Source: Symbiodinium natans (Eukaryota; Sar; Dinophyceae; Suessiales; Symbiodiniaceae). From it: a stretch of 64,000 bases of DNA. Shown one piece after another: positions 21,201-31,434 of the stretch. The stretch covers positions 339,434-403,433 of the forward strand of contig CAJNDS010001813.1 in NCBI GenBank assembly GCA_905221605.1, given 5' to 3'. Within the stretch, counting starts at the first letter, position 1. Each line of letters begins with the position of its first letter. The position numbers and the translations under genes were made by a program. The notes beneath the pieces are model-generated. The model searched no databases. It saw only the letters and a list, made by a program, of their open reading frames with translations, and had not been told where the DNA came from.

Positions 21201-22459
21201 TAAACCCTAAACCCTTAACCCCTACTCACATCCCAGTCGCTCACAGGCATCGTCATGGAAACACGAAATCTGGAGTAGCTCGAGCACGTAATTACTACCG
21301 CAGCCAGGGAGAGAGACTTGTCCTTTAGGGTTTAGGGTTTAGGGCTTAGGGGTTGGGGTTTAGGGCCAGGGTTTAGTGTTTAGGGTTTAGGGCTTAGGGT
21401 TTAGGCACTCCCGAACAGATCATGTTCAAAGCGACAAAAAAAAACTGAACTCCGGAAATTACCGAAAAAACCGCGCTGCCTCACCTCACACCTCCCCCTG
21501 CAACAAAACTCTCCGCATCGCGGCCGAGAAATTATCTACTCGTGGGTTCCCCTACAAACCCCCCTCTGTACTACACCGACCCCCCCCCCCCCCCCTAGGT
21601 TCCGCCCTAAACCCTAAACCCTAAACCCTGAACCCTGAACCCTAAACCCTAAACCCTAAACCCTAAACCTGAGTTAGGCTAAATTATCCTCAGACAGCCT
21701 TAAATCATGGGGAGGACCTAGGACCTAGGGGGGTTTAGGGTTTCGGGTTTAGGGTTCAAGGTTTCGGGTTTAGGGTGATAGAGAGGGGTAGTAGGGGAAC
21801 CCATGATATACCCTCTAGTCTGGAACCAGGTTGCTGGTAGACAAAAACACCCCTGAGAGCCCCAAACCCTGAACCTGCTAGCCCTTAAACCCTCAAACCC
21901 TGAAGGCTCAGGTAGGGTTCGAGAGAGTCGGGGATAGGGTGTAGGGATTTCGGAATTTAGAGTCGAGGGGTTTGCTCGTAGCCCCAAGAGCCCTGAACCA
22001 CCCTAACCCTAAACCCTAAACCCTCAAACCCCCTAAGCCCTAAACCCTAAACCCTGAACCCTAAACCCTAAACCCTAAATACTCCTAAAACCCTAAACCC
22101 TTTTGAGACTTTGGGTTGTAGTTCGGGGCTTGGGGCTTGAGGATGGTTGGGGTGGACCCCCAAAACCCTGGGCCCACTTGCCTTACTGTTGGGTAGCAGG
22201 AAATGAGAGAATTAGGGGCCCTCTAACCGTAAACCCTAAACCCAAAACCCTAGACCCTTTAAGGGATTAGATAGCGTACCTCATTCCGCAATTCCCTACT
22301 AACCAAGAGTAAGTTTCCTGAACCTCAATCGCATCCCGAGACTGTGCCGCCGCTCCGAACGTAGGTTTAGGGTTTAGGGTTTAGGGTTTAGGGTTTAGGG
22401 TTTAGGGTTGAGGGTTTAGGGTCCGCCACAACGTAAACGCATCGACCATGTATCATGTA

Positions 22460-22597
22460 GGCCCCCCCCCACCCCACCCCCGCCCCCACCCCCCCCCCCT
22501 TCCCACCCCCCCCCCCCTCCCCCCCCCCCCCTGCCCCCCCCCCTCCCCCCCCCCTCCCCCCCCCCCCCCCCCCCCCACCCCCCACCCCCACCCCCGC
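22460..22597 (-). repeat. Poly-C low-complexity tract
   Basis: About 135 bp of C runs with isolated A, T or G. On the opposite strand it reads as a spurious Gly-rich frame. Confidence 0.9.
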
Positions 22598-22669
22598 CCA
22601 CTCCCTGGCGAAATTTAAGGTTTTGGGTTTAATTTTGGGTTTAGGATTTTGGGTTGAGGGCTTACAGTA

Positions 22670-22687
22670 GGGACCACGGCACATCGT
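22670..22687. repeat. 18-bp sequence shared with 63797-63814
   Basis: GGGACCACGGCACATCGT occurs here and at 63797, in both cases next to a long poly-C tract. Confidence 0.8.
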
Positions 22688-23226
22688 GCCAGATCAGCAG
22701 GAAACTACAATTCAACCCGGCACCTCCCCGCACTTTGTTTCCCAGACCCTAAAACCCCAAACCTATACCCTACAGCCCAACCAAACCTGCCCCAAAGGTC
22801 GAACCCAAAGCCCACAGAGGCTCAAAACCTGGAGTGAGGGTTCTTGAGGGGTTAGGGTTCTGGGTATAGGGGTGGGGTTTAGGGTTAGGGGTTTGGGATT
22901 TAGGGACTAGGGTTGAGGTTTCACGGCGGGTTGCCTATGCTGCAACCTTACGCCAACCACTCCAACAGTTCGAAGCCTCTACCCCCCCCATTCCCACAAC
23001 ACGGCCTCAAACCCCCGAACCCTGGTTTGAGGGTTGAGAGGTTTCGGGCCTCTTGGGTCGGCGCCTGAGCCGGAGACTCCTAAATTTAGGGTGCGGGGAG
23101 ATGGTCGAACGAATTCTTGTCGACACCTGCGGCGCAGGGTTTGGGACCTATAGTGTTTATGATTGGCGTGCCACCCTCTACCCAGAACTAGGGTAGTTAC
23201 CCTAAACCCTAATTCCTAAACCCTCT

Positions 23227-23348
23227 TGATATGGGCCCTTGAAAGCGGACCCCTTGTACCCCCCGTGCCTTAAGGGCCCATACTTCAGAACCCTTTAAAG
23301 AAGGTACAAGGGAGCACATCAAGGGACAACGAAATGTTACCCTTAGAT
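23227..23348. mobile_element. D element, copy with decayed left end
   Basis: The family D right half is GGGCCCATACTTCAGAACCC, TTTAAAGAAGGTA and AAGGGACCAT, ending CATGAAACTACCCTCAGA. Here the right end reads CGAAATGTTACCCTTAGA. Confidence 0.5.
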
Positions 23349-23580
23349 GAACCCTGAACCCTAAACCCTAAACCCTAAACCCTAAACCCTAAACCGTGAA
23401 CCCTGAGCCCTAACCCGAAACCCTAAACCCTAGGGTTTAGGGTTTTAAGGTTTGCAGGTTACAGGAGTTATGATTGGTGCACGCAGTGTGGCAACTATGA
23501 GAGAATCTCAGGCGCTGAGGTTGGCCCTCCCCTGAACCCAAAACCCAAAACCCAAACCCAAAACCCAAAACCCCAAACCC

Positions 23581-23696
23581 TCATTGAATCCGAAAGTCGG
23601 GTGCAGGACTTACCCTAAACCCTAAACCCTAAACCCTAAACCCTAAACCCTAAACCCTAAACCCTCATTGAACCCTAAAGTCGGGTGCAGGACTTA
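23581..23696. repeat. 32-bp direct duplication flanking a telomeric array
   Basis: 23581-23612 and 23665-23696 share 30 of 32 bases (core AAAGTCGGGTGCAGGACTTA) and bracket about seven AAACCCT units. Confidence 0.85.
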
Positions 23697-24188
23697 GCCT
23701 AAACCCCAAGCCCTAAACCCTAAGCCCCGAATTCTCAAACCTAGCTCTTCAACTGACCCTCCCTTACCCTCAACCCTAAGCCCTAAACCCTAAACCCTCA
23801 ACCACGCCCCCTTGTTCAGCAAAAGTTGCATCCGAGAGAAACGGATCTTAAACACTGGGGTGCCTCTGGGCGCCCTCGGAAAGCATCACTCTGTGGATCA
23901 GAGGTAGCCCAAAACCCTAAAGCCTAGACTCCCAAAACCCTAAGCCCTAAAACCTAATCCCTAAGCCCTAAACCCTATAACCCTAAACCCCTACACCCCT
24001 ACACTGCCCTACACCCCTAAGCCCCGAAGCCCCTAAGCCCTTAAGCCCCTAAGCCCTAAACCCCTAAACCCCTAAACCCCTAAACCCCTAAACCCCTAAA
24101 CCCCTCAAAAATCTCACAAACCCAGTGGTTCGGGAATCAGGGCGTCTTCGGGGTTGAGGGTTAGAGTTGAAAGCCCTGAACCCGGGGT

Positions 24189-24214
24189 GGGGGGGGGGGG
24201 GGGGGGGGGGGGGG
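24189..24214. repeat. Poly-G tract
   Basis: 26 consecutive G. Confidence 0.85.
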
Positions 24215-24789
24215 TCTCGGGTTTAGGGTTGAGGGTTTAGAGTTTACAAAAAGTTGTCAGGTAAGCCGTGACTGTCGTGGTTTCGAGAGCTGGGAAACAG
24301 AACCCTTAAGAACCCAAAACCTACGACAACTCTTTATTGCCACCCTGCCAAGCCGATCCACTCGAAACATCACGAGCAGGTGCATCATTAAAATCATGTG
24401 CAAGCTCACTTCTGGAGTAAGTCGTTCCCATGTTTAGGGTTTAGGGTTTAGGGTTTTCGGGTAGTTGAATGGTCCATCTTGGTATGGGTCTTTCCGTGGG
24501 GAACCCGTATAAACCGCTTATATACGCTGTCAAAAAGGGGCCCATACTTGGTCCCACCAGTGTGCCTCTCACCCCATCAAAGGTCTGCCCGTTACAAGGA
24601 GAGCATGCAAAACCCAATTCAACATGTTGGGGTCAAACGTCAGCCAAGTACATAAGCCTTCCAACTCCATCCGACCAAACCCTTAAACCCTAAACCCTAA
24701 CCCTAGACCCTAAACCCTAAACCTTAAACCCTAAACCCTAAACCCTAAACCCCAATGACATGCGAAAGTGAAGACTTCCCCTCAGGCCC

Positions 24790-25013
24790 TAATGGTCCAT
24801 GTACCCATACTTGGAGGTTCAGGGTACTTATAACCCCAGTTAGAGCTGTACTTATAAGACCCTCAAGTCCCCTAAGTATGTTATAAGTAGATTTATAATA
24901 GGGGTTATAAGTACCCATGAACCTCCAAGTATAGTGTATACTTGGGTCCTGCAGCTAGTATATAGGAACTCCTTCAAGGCCCAAATATATACTATATGGG
25001 TACATGGACCTTT
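24790..25013. mobile_element. B element hosting a nested A element
   Basis: GGTCCATGTACCCATA is followed by a complete A element, then the B sequence resumes as TATAGTGTATACTTGGGTCC, AGGAACTCCTTCAAGGCCC and GGGTACATGGACC. Removing A and one TA restores a normal B arm. Confidence 0.75.
24808..24931. mobile_element. A element nested in B (subfamily A2)
   Basis: TA, CTTGGAGG at the left and CCTCCAAG, TA at the right. The interior (GTACTTATAACCCC, AGATTTATAATAGGGG) is shared only with the copy at 59305, so these two form a subfamily of about 122 bp. Confidence 0.8.
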
Positions 25014-25231
25014 GGCCCTTGGTTCGCTTTGCAAGGTATGGGCTCTTGTCTGTAGTGGTGGAAACTGTTCCGGCATGCTGCACAAAAAGCGAGAAAGAGG
25101 TTTAGGGTTTAGGGTTTAGGGTTTAGGGTTTAGGGTTTAGGGTTTAGGAGACAGTGGGCTGGGCTGGCCCCCGCAGAAGATGCAGCGAAAGTAGAAACAA
25201 GAGACAAGGTGACCCATGGAGAGCCCGGGAA

Positions 25232-25254
25232 GGGGGGGGGGGGGGGGGGGGGGG
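25232..25254. repeat. Poly-G tract
   Basis: 23 consecutive G. Confidence 0.85.
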
Positions 25255-25433
25255 CGAAATCCCGTGGCTTGTGTGTCTTGCGGGTTTAGGGTTTAGGGTT
25301 TAGGGTTTAGGGTTTAGGGTTTAGGGTTTAGGGTTTAGGGTCCCACATACACAGTAACTATTTTTCCGGGGTACGGAGCACCGACAGGACCATCGAGGAG
25401 AGATCTTCCAAAGGCCTCTCCAAAAGGTGATCT

Positions 25434-25586
25434 AGACCCAGGAGTAACCTAGGAATAAGGTTTAGGGTTTGCTTAGGGTTTAGGAGGAGTAACCTAGGAA
25501 TAAACGGGTGCCCTTGTTGGTTTTATGGTGATTCTACGGAAGCCCCAACCCTAGAAAAGAAAATAAGGGCCTGCTCCGGGTCCTCG
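25434..25586. mobile_element. K element with telomeric insert and duplicated arm
   Basis: AGGAGTAACCTAGGAATAA occurs at 25440-25458 and again, identically, at 25485-25503. Between them are 26 bp of TTTAGGG-type sequence. The element ends GGGCCTGCTCCGGGTCC. GTGAT lies outside both ends of the whole element and fits its own target duplication. Confidence 0.8.
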
Positions 25587-26040
25587 TGATATTTCTGGGA
25601 TTCAGGCTTTAGGGTTTAGGGTTGACGGGCTGTGCAAAATGATTATGGAACCCTAAACCCTACACCCTAAACCCCAAACCCTAAACCCTAAACCCTACCT
25701 GGCCCAGGGCTCCAAGAGCTCCAGACGTCTCCTCGCCTGTGCGCGTCGGGCCCCCGCATTCCCGCTGCCAGAGCGCGAGCTTGCGGAACGCTCTCAAACC
25801 ATGTGCGTGGCGTGCTGGCTGCAAAACCCTAAACCCTAAACCCTAAACCCTAAACCCTAAACCCTAAACCCTAAACCCTAAACCCTAAACGGCGGCTCGG
25901 ATTGAGCGCCATCCCTGCCTCTCTACCGCGCTCCACCTTAGCTAAACCCTAAACCCTAAACCCTAAACCCTAAACCCTAAACCCTAAACCCTAAACCCTA
26001 AACCCTAAACTGTAAAACCTTGCAAGCGAACCTAAGGGCC

Positions 26041-26143
26041 AAAGGTCCGTGTACCCATATAGTCTACATTTGGGCCTTAAAGGAGTTCCTATGTACCAGC
26101 TTCAGGGCCCCAAGGAAAAAACCATATGGGTACATGGACCCTT
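26041..26143. mobile_element. B element, short complete copy
   Basis: Left AAAGGTCCGTGTACCCATAT, centre TTAAAGGAGTTCCTATGTAC, right CATATGGGTACATGGACCCT. With no insert or expansion, it is the best guide to the ancestral form. Confidence 0.7.
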
Positions 26144-26350
26144 AGGGGGCGGCTTGGATTGAACCCCGGCCCTAAAGCCTCAACCCTCAAGCCTAGAGGT
26201 TTAGGGTTTAGGGTTTAGGGTTTAGGGTTTAGGGTTTAGGGTTTAGGGTTTCGGGTTTAAACCCTGTAAACCCTGAACTACCACGGCTTCTGACGCTTCT
26301 GACGGTATAGGCGGCCAAAGAATACCCAGAGAGCCCAAATACTGGGAACT

Positions 26351-26591
26351 GGGTAGCCCAGTAACCATAATCTATATTCTAAGGTTTTGGGTTTAGGGTT
26401 TTAGAGTTAGGGTTTAGGGTTTAGGGTTTAGGGTTTAGGGTTTAGGGTTTAGGGTTTAGGGTTTAGGGTTTAGGGTTTAGGGTTTAGGGTTTAGGGTTTA
26501 GGGCTTAGGGTTTAGTTCTAACATGGGTTGGTTCCTTTATAAGAGAACCCATAACCCCCAAAAAGGGTAAAGGGTACCACTGGGCTACCAA
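26351..26591. mobile_element. J element interrupted by a telomeric array
   Basis: GGGTAGCCCAGTAACCAT on the left, GTACCACTGGGCTACCA on the right. A TTTAGGG array of about 125 bp lies between. TTCTAA occurs on both sides of it (26377-26382 and 26516-26521), fitting a 6-bp duplication. Confidence 0.75.
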
Positions 26592-26801
26592 GGGAACCCC
26601 AGTAGAATGTGAGATATGTTCTAAGTAATGAGGTGGGCCTTCTAGGGTTCTCTACCCTAAACCCTAAACCCTAAAACCCTAAACCCTCAACCCCATGAAA
26701 GCTTCAGGCCTAAGCATACGGTGGCCTGTGCCTTGAAGACCTGGAACCTAAAAGGGTTTGTGGGAAGGGTTTGGGGTTTCGGTTAAGAGGTTTTTAGGTT
26801 T

Positions 26802-26817
26802 GGGGGGGGGGGGGGGG
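26802..26817. repeat. Poly-G tract
   Basis: 16 G, immediately before the 9-bp minisatellite. Confidence 0.85.
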
Positions 26818-26819
26818 TT

Positions 26820-27035
26820 TGTAGGGTGTATAGGGTATATAGGGTTTATAGGGATTATAGGATTTATAGGGTTTACGGGGTTTACAGGGCTTACAGGGTT
26901 TACAGAGTTTAGGGGTTATAGGGTTTATAGGGTTTGTAGGGTTTGTAGGGTTTGCAGGGTTTGTAGGGTTTATAGGGTTTATAGGGTTCACAGCGTTTAT
27001 AGGGTTTATGGGGTTCATAGCGTTTATAGGGTTGA
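26820..27035 (+). repeat. 9-bp minisatellite AGGGTTTAT
   Basis: About 23 units of AGGGTTTAT and variants (TTTAC, TTTGT, TTTGC endings). The unit is TTTAGGG lengthened by two bases. Because the period is a multiple of three, one frame on each strand stays open, giving a 107-codon frame on the + strand (26758-27081) and an 87-codon frame on the other. Both are translated repeats. Confidence 0.9.
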
Positions 27036-27560
27036 GGAACAACAGGCAAAATGGCAAGGAAGGGGGATGAGCATCCGATGAGGGTCTTCTAAGATTTTAG
27101 GACTCGCCGCAAAAGAAACAACCGTGATGTGTCTCAGGCCCCAGAAGTTGTAAAAAACTCCCGGTCTCTCTACTGCACTCAAGCTTAGTACATCCGCCCT
27201 GACCAAACCTTAAACCCTAAACCCTAAGATAAACCCTAAGCCCTAAACCCCTCTTAACCCTAAACCCGAACTGCAGCAGCCTAGCCCAAAATGCGTCTCG
27301 GCCAGGATGCTGTGTCAGAACTTGCCGGTCATGCATATCATGGCTTGCTGATATGAGCCTGACCCTAGACCCTAAAGACACCAAACCCTAAACCCTAAAC
27401 CCCTAACCCCTAGCCCCTAAACCCAAAACCCTAAACCAAACCCTAAACCCTAAGCCCCGATTGCTGATTCGCAGCTAAGAACAAGCAGGCTGGTGTCCCA
27501 CCAACCACAGTACAGCAAGCTTAGGGTTTAGGGTTTCGGGTTTAGGGTTCAGGGTTTAGG

Positions 27561-27636
27561 TTTCTTTTAGAAGGGAACACGGAACCCAAAAAGGGCGCAA
27601 AAGGTTTAGGGTTCAGGGTGCCACTCAGCTACCAAG
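27561..27636. mobile_element. J element, right half with small telomeric insert
   Basis: AAGGGAACACGGAACCCAAA and AAGGGCGCAAAAGG, then two TTTAGGG-type units (27604-27618), then GTGCCACTCAGCTACCA. Confidence 0.5.
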
Positions 27637-27681
27637 GCAGAATGCTCTCACTGCAAGAGTACCTCCTTCGGTTAGCTTGGC

Positions 27682-27877
27682 TTAGGGTTTAGGGTTTAGG
27701 GTTTAGGGTTTAGGGTTTAGGGTTTAGGGTTTAGGGTTTAGGGTTTAGGGTTTAGGGTTTAGGGTTTAGGGTTTAGGGTTTAGGGTTTAGGGTTTAGGGT
27801 TTAGGGTCTAGGGTCTAGGGTCTAGGGCTTAGGGCTTAGGGCTTAGGGCTTAGGGTTTAGGGTTTAGGGTTTAGGGA
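27682..27877 (+). repeat. TTTAGGG array, 28 units
   Basis: Perfect for most of its length, then three TCTAGGG and four CTTAGGG units in runs near the right edge. Clustered identical variants show local unit duplication. Confidence 0.95.
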
Positions 27878-28241
27878 GCACGGGGGAGCAAGAACACAGG
27901 TGCTGGGCTTATAGGATGGTGAGACCCTAGCACGCCGGCGAGATCCGCACAGCTCGGCCCGAATTTCAAATCCTCATCGCACCGAAGAGACCTCTGTGCA
28001 AGTAGTCTACGGCCATCGACTGTCGGACTCCGGTTGTTCATTAGGGTTTAGGGTTTAGGGTTTAGGGTTTAGGGTTTAGGGTTTAGGGTTTCGGTTTTAG
28101 GGTTTAGGGTTTAGGGTACACGACAAAGCCTAGGGGGAGCTGCCAAGAAGGACTCGCTTGTGCGAAGGTGTGTGACACCGGTGAATACGTCCGACTAGGG
28201 TGCCCAGCAACCTGAGAGTAGAAAGGGTGCCCTTTTAACCT

Positions 28242-28383
28242 TACTGAGGTTCTTGGTACTTCGTAACCAATTATAACTGTACTTATAACCCACTTCTAAG
28301 CCCCTTAAGTGCCCTAATATGGCTATAAGTACAGTTATAAGCACAGTTAGAATTTGTTACTAAGTGCCATGAACCTCCAAGTA
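28242..28383. mobile_element. A element, copy beside a K fragment
   Basis: The right end is intact (GTGCCATGAACCTCCAAGTA) and the left end slightly decayed. K sequence precedes it (AGAAAGGGTGCCCTTTT), and TATAAGGG follows, as in K, so it may be nested in K. Confidence 0.7.
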
Positions 28384-28413
28384 TAAGGGTTTACAGTGGA
28401 GCCAAAATCCCCC

Positions 28414-28545
28414 CAACCCTAAACCCTAAACCCCAAACCCCAAACCCCAAACCCCAAACCCTAAACCCTAAACGCTAAACCCTAAACCCTAAACCCTAAA
28501 CCCCAAACCAAACCCTAAACCCCAAACCCTAAACCCCAAACCCCT
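28414..28545 (-). repeat. Mixed AAACCCC/AAACCCT array
   Basis: About 18 units with alternating unit types. Confidence 0.9.
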
Positions 28546-28845
28546 AAACCAAAGGCAATAAGGGTACTACTGGGCATCCTGGCCGAGTTTCGGGAGGGTC
28601 CCGCTGATAAAGCTGTGCGAAACGCTTCAAAGACTTCAGAGACCTGACTTGTCCCCATGGACAGAAGACTTGGGGTTCTAGGGGCGTGGGCTCGAAGAGC
28701 CGCAGTTTAGGGTTTAGGGTTTAGGGTTTCGGGTTTCGGGTCTAGGGTTTGGCAAAGAGTTTAGGGTTCCAGAACGAAGAGAACTTTCCTCCGGCGTGGC
28801 CGGTATCGATAGCTCGGTGATAACCGAAGCGATAACTGGCTATCA

Positions 28846-28956
28846 CCCTAAACCCTAAACCCTAAACCCTAAACCCTAAACCCTAAACCCTAAACCCTAA
28901 ACCCTAAACCCTAAACCCTAAACCCTAAACCCTAAACCCTAAACCCTAAACCCTAA
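28846..28956 (-). repeat. AAACCCT array
   Basis: About 15 perfect units. Confidence 0.95.
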
Positions 28957-29003
28957 GCAAGTCCTCACGTGTCGGACTGCCGCTGCGCATGTCACCCATC
29001 CAG

Positions 29004-29370
29004 TCTCAGGGTAGTTGCATGGTCCCTTAATACTTGGAGGTTCATGGTACTTAGGGTTTAGGGTTTAGGGTTGAGGGTTGAGGGTTGAGGGTTTAGGGTT
29101 ACTTGCAGGTTCATTGTGCTTGTTAACCAATAACTGCACTTAGAACCCACTTATAAGCCCCCTAAGTGCCCTAAGATAGTCATAAGTACGTTATAACTGG
29201 CTGATAGGTACCATGAACCTCCAAGAATGAGCCCTGCAAAGGGGACATTTTAGGATTTAGGGTTGAGGGTCTCTATCTCCCTTATATATATATACCTCAT
29301 GAAAGCTAGGGGCCCATACTTCAGAACCCTTTGAAGAAGGTAAGGGACCATATTCAAGGCCCATGTAAAC
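29004..29370. mobile_element. D element hosting an A element
   Basis: The left end CAGGGTAGTTGCATGGTCCC is followed by an A element, and the D right half (GGGCCCATACTTCAGAACCC, TAAGGGACCATATTCA, GGCCCATGTAA) resumes at 29308. The terminal CTACCCTCAG is replaced by an AAACCCT array. Confidence 0.6.
29031..29225. mobile_element. A element with duplicated end around a telomeric array
   Basis: TACTTGGAGGTTCATGGTAC with TTA (29031-29053) is followed by 46 bp of TTTAGGG/TTGAGGG. A diverged second copy of the same 23 bp (29100-29122, 19 matches) then leads into the rest of the element. Confidence 0.7.
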
Positions 29371-30788
29371 CCCAAGCCCTAAACCCTAAACCCTAAACCC
29401 TAAACCCTAAACCCTAAACCCTAAACCCTAAACCCTAACCCTAAAATCCAGCGTCGCCCTAAACCCCTCGGGTGCGCAGTTGCCCGCTCAGGTTTAGGAT
29501 TTAGGGGTTTTAGGGTTTAGGGATTAGGGCTTCGGGGTTTAGGGGGTTTGGGGATTTTTGGGAGGCTTGGGGTTTAGGGTAAAAGGAGTTAGGATTTCTG
29601 AAGGGTTTTGAAGGTGACCCCAAACCCTAAAACAGCTTGGCTGGGAACAGCCAGTGAATGGAACACGGGCACTGCTGGGCATCATAGGGGGAAGTTCAGT
29701 TAAGCTACCCCTAAACCCTAAACCCTAAACCCTAAACCCTAAACCCTAAACCCTAAGGATGCCCTTTACAACGCCCACACCCCATTCCCCACTGGCGCTC
29801 TGGAAAGCTTTGTTGTCCAGCAACCTGGGTTTAGGGTTTAGGGTTTAGGGTTTAGGGTTTAGGGTTTAGGTGGGGGCAATTAAAGGTTAAGCTTTGGGAT
29901 TATAAGGGGATTATGCTACCCCAAAAAGGTTAAAGTTTACCTACTCTACTACTAGGAAAGGCTGCGCTGTTCCAGAGCACCTCCTCGATATCTGCCCCCA
30001 GAGAGCATGAAACATCAGGACTGTGCAAGTAAGTGCCATCGGACAATACTTGCGGACCTCGCGTTGGGTTCTGTGGCAACCAAGTACAAACCTTCGTTTG
30101 TAAACTCACTTCTCATTTTGCCAGCGCCACTGGTCAGCTGAAATCCGAGCACAATGTTCTCGAACCTTCAGGGGTGCTCACAAACTTTGACCAACTCTGC
30201 TAAGTTCCACGTTGCTGCCAAGTCCTGGGGCAGCTGCTTGGGGTTTAGGGCTACTTTGGTGGGTATCCAAAACAGCCACGAAAGGCCCTTTGTTCAGAGA
30301 CTGTAAACATTAAACCCTAAAACCTAAACCCTGAACCCTAAACCCTAAACCCTAAAAACCCTAAACCCTAAAAACCCTAAACCCTAAACCCTGAACCCCA
30401 GCAAGGTCTTCCAAGAATGCAAAGGCACCTACGATGCAGGAAAAGATCCCACCACCCTAAACCCTGAACCCTAGACCCTAACCCCTAAACCCTAAACCCG
30501 AATTTTAGAGCATTCCCAGTGGTGGGCCGCGTGCTTGTTTTTGCTTGTGGGCCGTATAAGGCCGAGAGGCGCAGGGGGGCAAGGTTCATGATGCTTCTCC
30601 TTAAGAAGTTGCCTCAACCCTAAACCCTAAACCCTAAACCCTGAACCCTAAACCGTATACCCTAAAGCCCTAAGCCCTAAGCCCTAAACCCTAAACCCTA
30701 AACCCTAAACCCTAAGCCCTAAGCCCGAGCCTCACGGAAGGCTTCGTGGAGAGCCGCCGCATCTGTAGCTCTGCCATTGTGATCCAGT

Positions 30789-31016
30789 AGCCCAAGGAGC
30801 TGCTGAAGACCTGTTTAGGGTTTAGGGTTTAGCGTTTAGGGTTTAGGGGTTTAGGGGTTTAGGGGTTTAGGGGTTTAGGGGTTTAGGGGTTTAGGGGTTT
30901 AGGGGTTTAGGGGTTTAGGGTTTAGGGTTTAGGGTTTAGGAGTTTAGGGTTTAGGGTTTAGGGTTTAGGGTTTAGGGTTAGGGGTTTAGGGAGCTCAAGG
31001 AGCTGCTGAAGACCTG
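30789..31016. repeat. 25-bp direct duplication flanking a telomeric array
   Basis: 30789-30813 and 30992-31016 differ at one base (core AAGGAGCTGCTGAAGACCTG). Between them is a pure TTTAGGG/TTTAGGGG array. The flanking host sequence is unique, so the duplication must have come with the insertion. Confidence 0.9.
30814..30991 (+). repeat. TTTAGGG array with 8-base TTTAGGGG block
   Basis: The middle (about 30838-30920) is roughly ten consecutive 8-base TTTAGGGG units, with heptamers on both sides. Confidence 0.95.
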
Positions 31017-31084
31017 GATTTCCAGGTAACCCAGACTCGGTTTAGGCTAAGGGGTTTAGGGTTTAGGGATTAGGGTTTAGGGTT

Positions 31085-31215
31085 AGAGGGTTATAGGGTT
31101 TGGGGTTATAGGGTTATAGGGTTATAGGGTTATAGGGTTATAGGGTTATAGGGTTATAGGGCTTAGGGTTTCTGGTTGCAGGGTTATAGGGCTTGGGGTT
31201 TCTAGGGTTTAGGGT
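31085..31215 (+). repeat. 8-base TATAGGGT array
   Basis: About nine consecutive GGGTTATA units grading into GGGTTTAG variants. Confidence 0.9.
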
Positions 31216-31434
31216 TAGAGGGTTTAGTGTTCTAGGGTTGGGGGAAGTCTAGGGTGTCGGGTTCAATGTCGAAGTTCCCAAAGTTGGGTTTCTTGCGGGC
31301 ACTCCTTGCAGGTTTACCCTAACCCCTAAACCCGGCTTGCCATGCCCTGGTTTGGTTGTGTAGTCACGTGGTGTGGGCTGAATTTGCATCTGGAATTTGG
31401 GGCTATAGGAAACAAAAAACAAAAGCCCTTAACC

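Larger units (their letters stand above)
19200..22700. other. Gene-free tract: A copy, arrays, poly-C
   Basis: Arrays lie at 19660-19695, 19877-19939, 20069-20111, 20442-20481, 21325-21405, 21605-21668, 22000-22095 and 22372-22422. A poly-C run is at 21580-21595. No gene is supported. Confidence 0.7.
22700..26757. other. Gene-free tract: D, A, B, K and J copies and poly-G
   Basis: Arrays lie at 23350-23395, 23940-24106 (8-base AAACCCCT units at the right end), 24684-24752, 25099-25149, 25282-25341, 25640-25697, 25826-25890, 25944-26010 and 26200-26260. The 17-bp GGCGGCTCGGATTGAGC at 25891 recurs with two changes at 26148, with an array and a B element between. Confidence 0.7.
27040..30000. 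other. Gene-free tract: arrays, nested A in D and K
   Basis: Arrays lie at 27208-27260, 27360-27460, 28041-28116, 28708-28745, 29369-29440, 29708-29757 and 29827-29872. A K left fragment (28195-28237) abuts an A element. Confidence 0.7.

Noticed and set aside
22388-22684. Gly-rich open frames on the - strand
   Set aside because: They are direct translations of the poly-C tract and telomeric repeats.
26758-27081. 107-codon + strand frame and 87-codon - strand frame with periodic GFIG/NPIN-like repeats
   Set aside because: Explained by the 9-bp minisatellite, whose period is a multiple of three.
27682-27877. CRISPR array
   Set aside because: The regular repeats are contiguous heptamers without spacers, in a eukaryotic context.
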